A DNA stretch of 37,966 bases from Elusimicrobia bacterium GWF2_62_30. GTDB lineage: Bacteria; Elusimicrobiota; Elusimicrobia; Elusimicrobiales; UBA9959. The notes below the pieces were generated by a model that made no database searches, was not told the DNA's origin, and saw only the letters and a program-made list of their open reading frames with translations. The stretch spans positions 1 through 37,966 of the forward strand of contig MGUK01000033.1 of the NCBI GenBank assembly GCA_001799995.1, written 5' to 3'. How positions within the stretch are numbered: the stretch's first letter is position 1; the number at the start of each line of letters is the position of its first letter. A program made the position numbers and the translations under genes. Of the stretch, positions 36,343-37,966 are shown piece after piece.

Positions 36343-37966
36343 ATGTCTAAATATCTCATCACCAGCGCTCTGCCCTACGCCAACGGGCCCATCCATTTCG
36401 GGCACATAGCCGGCGCCTACCTGCCGGCGGATATTTTCAACAGGTTCCTGCGCCAGAACGGCGAGGACGTCATCTACATCTGCGGCACCGACGAGTACGG
36501 CGTGGCCATAACCATCAACGCCGAGAAGGCGGGGATCCCTTACAAGGAATACGTGGACAAGCACCATGCCACCATCAAGGCGTTCTTCGACAAGCTCAAT
36601 ATCCGCTTCGACCATTTTTCCCGCACCACCATCGAGGAGCATAAGCCCATCTCGCAGGAGTTCTTCCTGACGCTGCACAAGAAAGGTTTCATCCAGGCGG
36701 CCGTGGAACCGCAGTTCTACTGCGCCAAGTGCGCCCGCTTCCTGGCCGACCGCTACGTGTCCGGCTCCTGCCCCAAGTGCGGCGCCGACAACGTGCGCGG
36801 CGACGAGTGCACCAAGTGCGGCGAATGGCTGGACCCGTCGAAGATAGTGAACCCCAGTTGCAAGGTCTGCGGCAGCAAGCCGGAGGTCAAAGATACCACG
36901 CAGTACTTCATGGACCTGAAGGCCTTTGCGCCGCAGCTCAAGGCCTGGCTGGAGACCAAGACCGACTGGAAGCCCAACGTTAAGAACAAGGCGCTGTCTC
37001 TCATCGAGGAAGGCCTGGTGAAGCGCTCCATCACCCGCGACATCAGCTGGGGCGTGCCGGTGCCGCTCGACGAGGCCAAGGGCAAGGTGCTCTATGTCTG
37101 GTTCGAAGCGCCCATAGGTTATATTTCGGCCACTATGGAGTGGGCCAAGCAGAACGGCAAGCCCGAGGCCTGGAAGGACTGGTGGTTCGACAAGGAAACC
37201 AAGCTGGTGCATTTTATCGGCAAGGACAATATTATTTTCCACACCATCATCTGGCCGGCCATGCTGATGGGCCAGGACAAGCCGTATATCCTGCCCGACA
37301 ATGTGCCGGGCAACGAGTTCTACAACCTGGAGGGCAGGCAGTTCTCCAAGTCGGACGGCTGGTACATCGACACGGACGATTTCTTCACCAAGTACGGCGT
37401 GGACGCGCTGCGCTACGCCATCGCCTCCAACTCGCCGGAGACGTCGGACTCGCAGTTCACCTGGGAAGATTTCGCGGCCCGCAATAACGAGATAGCCGAC
37501 ACGCTGGGCAATTTGGTGAACAGGTGTTTCTCGTTCATGAAGAAGAACTTCGAGGGAAAGATCCCGGCCGCGGGCGAGCTTAAGCCCGAGGACAAGGCGC
37601 TGCTCGACAGCTTCGCGCCGGTGTTCGCCGAGGTGGGTAAGTCCTACCGCGCCTACCGGGTGCGCCAGGCGCTTACGCAGACCATGGCGCTGGCCATCAC
37701 GGCCAACAAGTACGTCAACGACACCGCCCCCTGGACGCTGCGCAAGACGGACATAGTTCGCTGCGGCACGGTGCTTAACGTGGCCTCGCGCGCCATCATC
37801 GACCTGGCCATCCTGCTTTACCCGGTCATCCCGGAGACGGCGCTGAAGATCCTGGAGAAGGCCGGGCTGGCGCAGGACGGTAAAGCCCCGGCGTTCAAAC
37901 CTTACGAAGGCAGTCTGGACAACCAGGCCCTGGGCGCCGACAACACCCTGCTCTTCGCCAAGATCC
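36343..37966 (+). CDS. metG: methionyl-tRNA synthetase, 3'-truncated by the window
   Basis: 541 codons are visible and the frame is open at the right edge. Class-I synthetase motifs are present: HIGH-like H18-F-G-H21 (SALPYANGPIHFGHIAGAY) and KMSKS-like F334-S-K-S337 (GRQFSKSDGW). The zinc knuckle region has four CxxC pairs: C127/C130, C143/C146, C156/C159 and C173/C176, the two-zinc form. The anticodon-binding helical domain begins at about residue 380. It charges tRNA-Met with methionine, essential for initiation. Full-length enzymes have about 550-700 residues, so little to about 150 residues is missing. Confidence 0.97.
   Translation, partial: MSKYLITSALPYANGPIHFGHIAGAYLPADIFNRFLRQNGEDVIYICGTDEYGVAITINAEKAGIPYKEYVDKHHATIKAFFDKLNIRFDHFSRTTIEEHKPISQEFFLTLHKKGFIQAAVEPQFYCAKCARFLADRYVSGSCPKCGADNVRGDECTKCGEWLDPSKIVNPSCKVCGSKPEVKDTTQYFMDLKAFAPQLKAWLETKTDWKPNVKNKALSLIEEGLVKRSITRDISWGVPVPLDEAKGKVLYVWFEAPIGYISATMEWAKQNGKPEAWKDWWFDKETKLVHFIGKDNIIFHTIIWPAMLMGQDKPYILPDNVPGNEFYNLEGRQFSKSDGWYIDTDDFFTKYGVDALRYAIASNSPETSDSQFTWEDFAARNNEIADTLGNLVNRCFSFMKKNFEGKIPAAGELKPEDKALLDSFAPVFAEVGKSYRAYRVRQALTQTMALAITANKYVNDTAPWTLRKTDIVRCGTVLNVASRAIIDLAILLYPVIPETALKILEKAGLAQDGKAPAFKPYEGSLDNQALGADNTLLFAKI

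Noticed and set aside
35623-37242. 539-residue open frame on the minus strand
   Set aside because: It is antisense to the end of the GT-C gene and to metG, both well supported.

Overview
This window reads as a GC-rich, Gram-negative, probably anaerobic bacterial chromosome. The envelope genes (TolC and RND pump, predicted outer-membrane barrels, a YejM/PbgA-like enzyme) show a double membrane. The Hdr/Qmo-type iron-sulfur flavoproteins suggest an anaerobic lifestyle. No rRNA or tRNA gene is present to place the organism. The small palindromic repeats and the gene mix remind me of uncultured Elusimicrobiota or deltaproteobacterial-grade genomes, but that is a low-confidence inference. Coding density is high, no gene-free stretch exceeds 300 bases, and I found no CRISPR, tRNA, rRNA, transposase or phage gene.

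Layout. 1-5.0 kb: a 5'-truncated SPFH/band-7 protein with five internal repeats of about 74 residues, a tandem palindrome array, a small exported protein, an exported TPR protein, a GIDE/BAM-domain membrane protein and an ECF sigma factor followed by a perfect 22-bp inverted repeat. 5.1-12.4 kb is the most interesting part: a protein disulfide oxidoreductase divergent from an operon that encodes an ArsR-type repressor with the cysteine spacing of persulfide sensors (SqrR/BigR), TusA, an MvhD-like protein, two HdrA-like flavoproteins (QmoA-like and QmoB-like), a small winged-helix protein, a QmoC-like membrane subunit, a CGGC protein and a DsrE-family protein. Together they look like a sulfane-sulfur-responsive module linking sulfur carriers to the quinone pool. 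It is a Qmo-like complex whose QmoB is split in two, with no AprAB or DsrAB in view.

12.4-16.5 kb: two stand-alone receiver proteins, one with Glu in place of the phospho-acceptor Asp, then a second ECF sigma factor, a putative anti-sigma protein, three small exported proteins (one DUF3106) and a poly-glycine outer-membrane barrel. This resembles an envelope-stress locus. 16.5-23.9 kb is a metal-handling region: a NikR-like repressor without recognisable nickel ligands, a membrane protein fused to a THEP1-like NTPase, DUF134, a NifX/NafY-like protein, a thioesterase and an IscU-like scaffold, then a His-containing barrel, a ZnuA-like binding protein and a ZnuB-like permease with no ATPase gene. 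On the minus strand follow a 56-residue Cys-rich protein, a DUF2892 protein, an RND pump and TolC, with no periplasmic adaptor gene.

28.5-38 kb: two GT-C-type membrane glycosyltransferases, rlmN, an exported alpha/beta hydrolase, a YejM/PbgA-like sulfatase-fold protein and a 3'-truncated metG. Several regulatory signals could be read directly: a leaderless promoter/operator before the ArsR gene, dyads over the starts of the NikR-like and DUF134 genes, and two promoters sharing the decamer TTGATATAAT.
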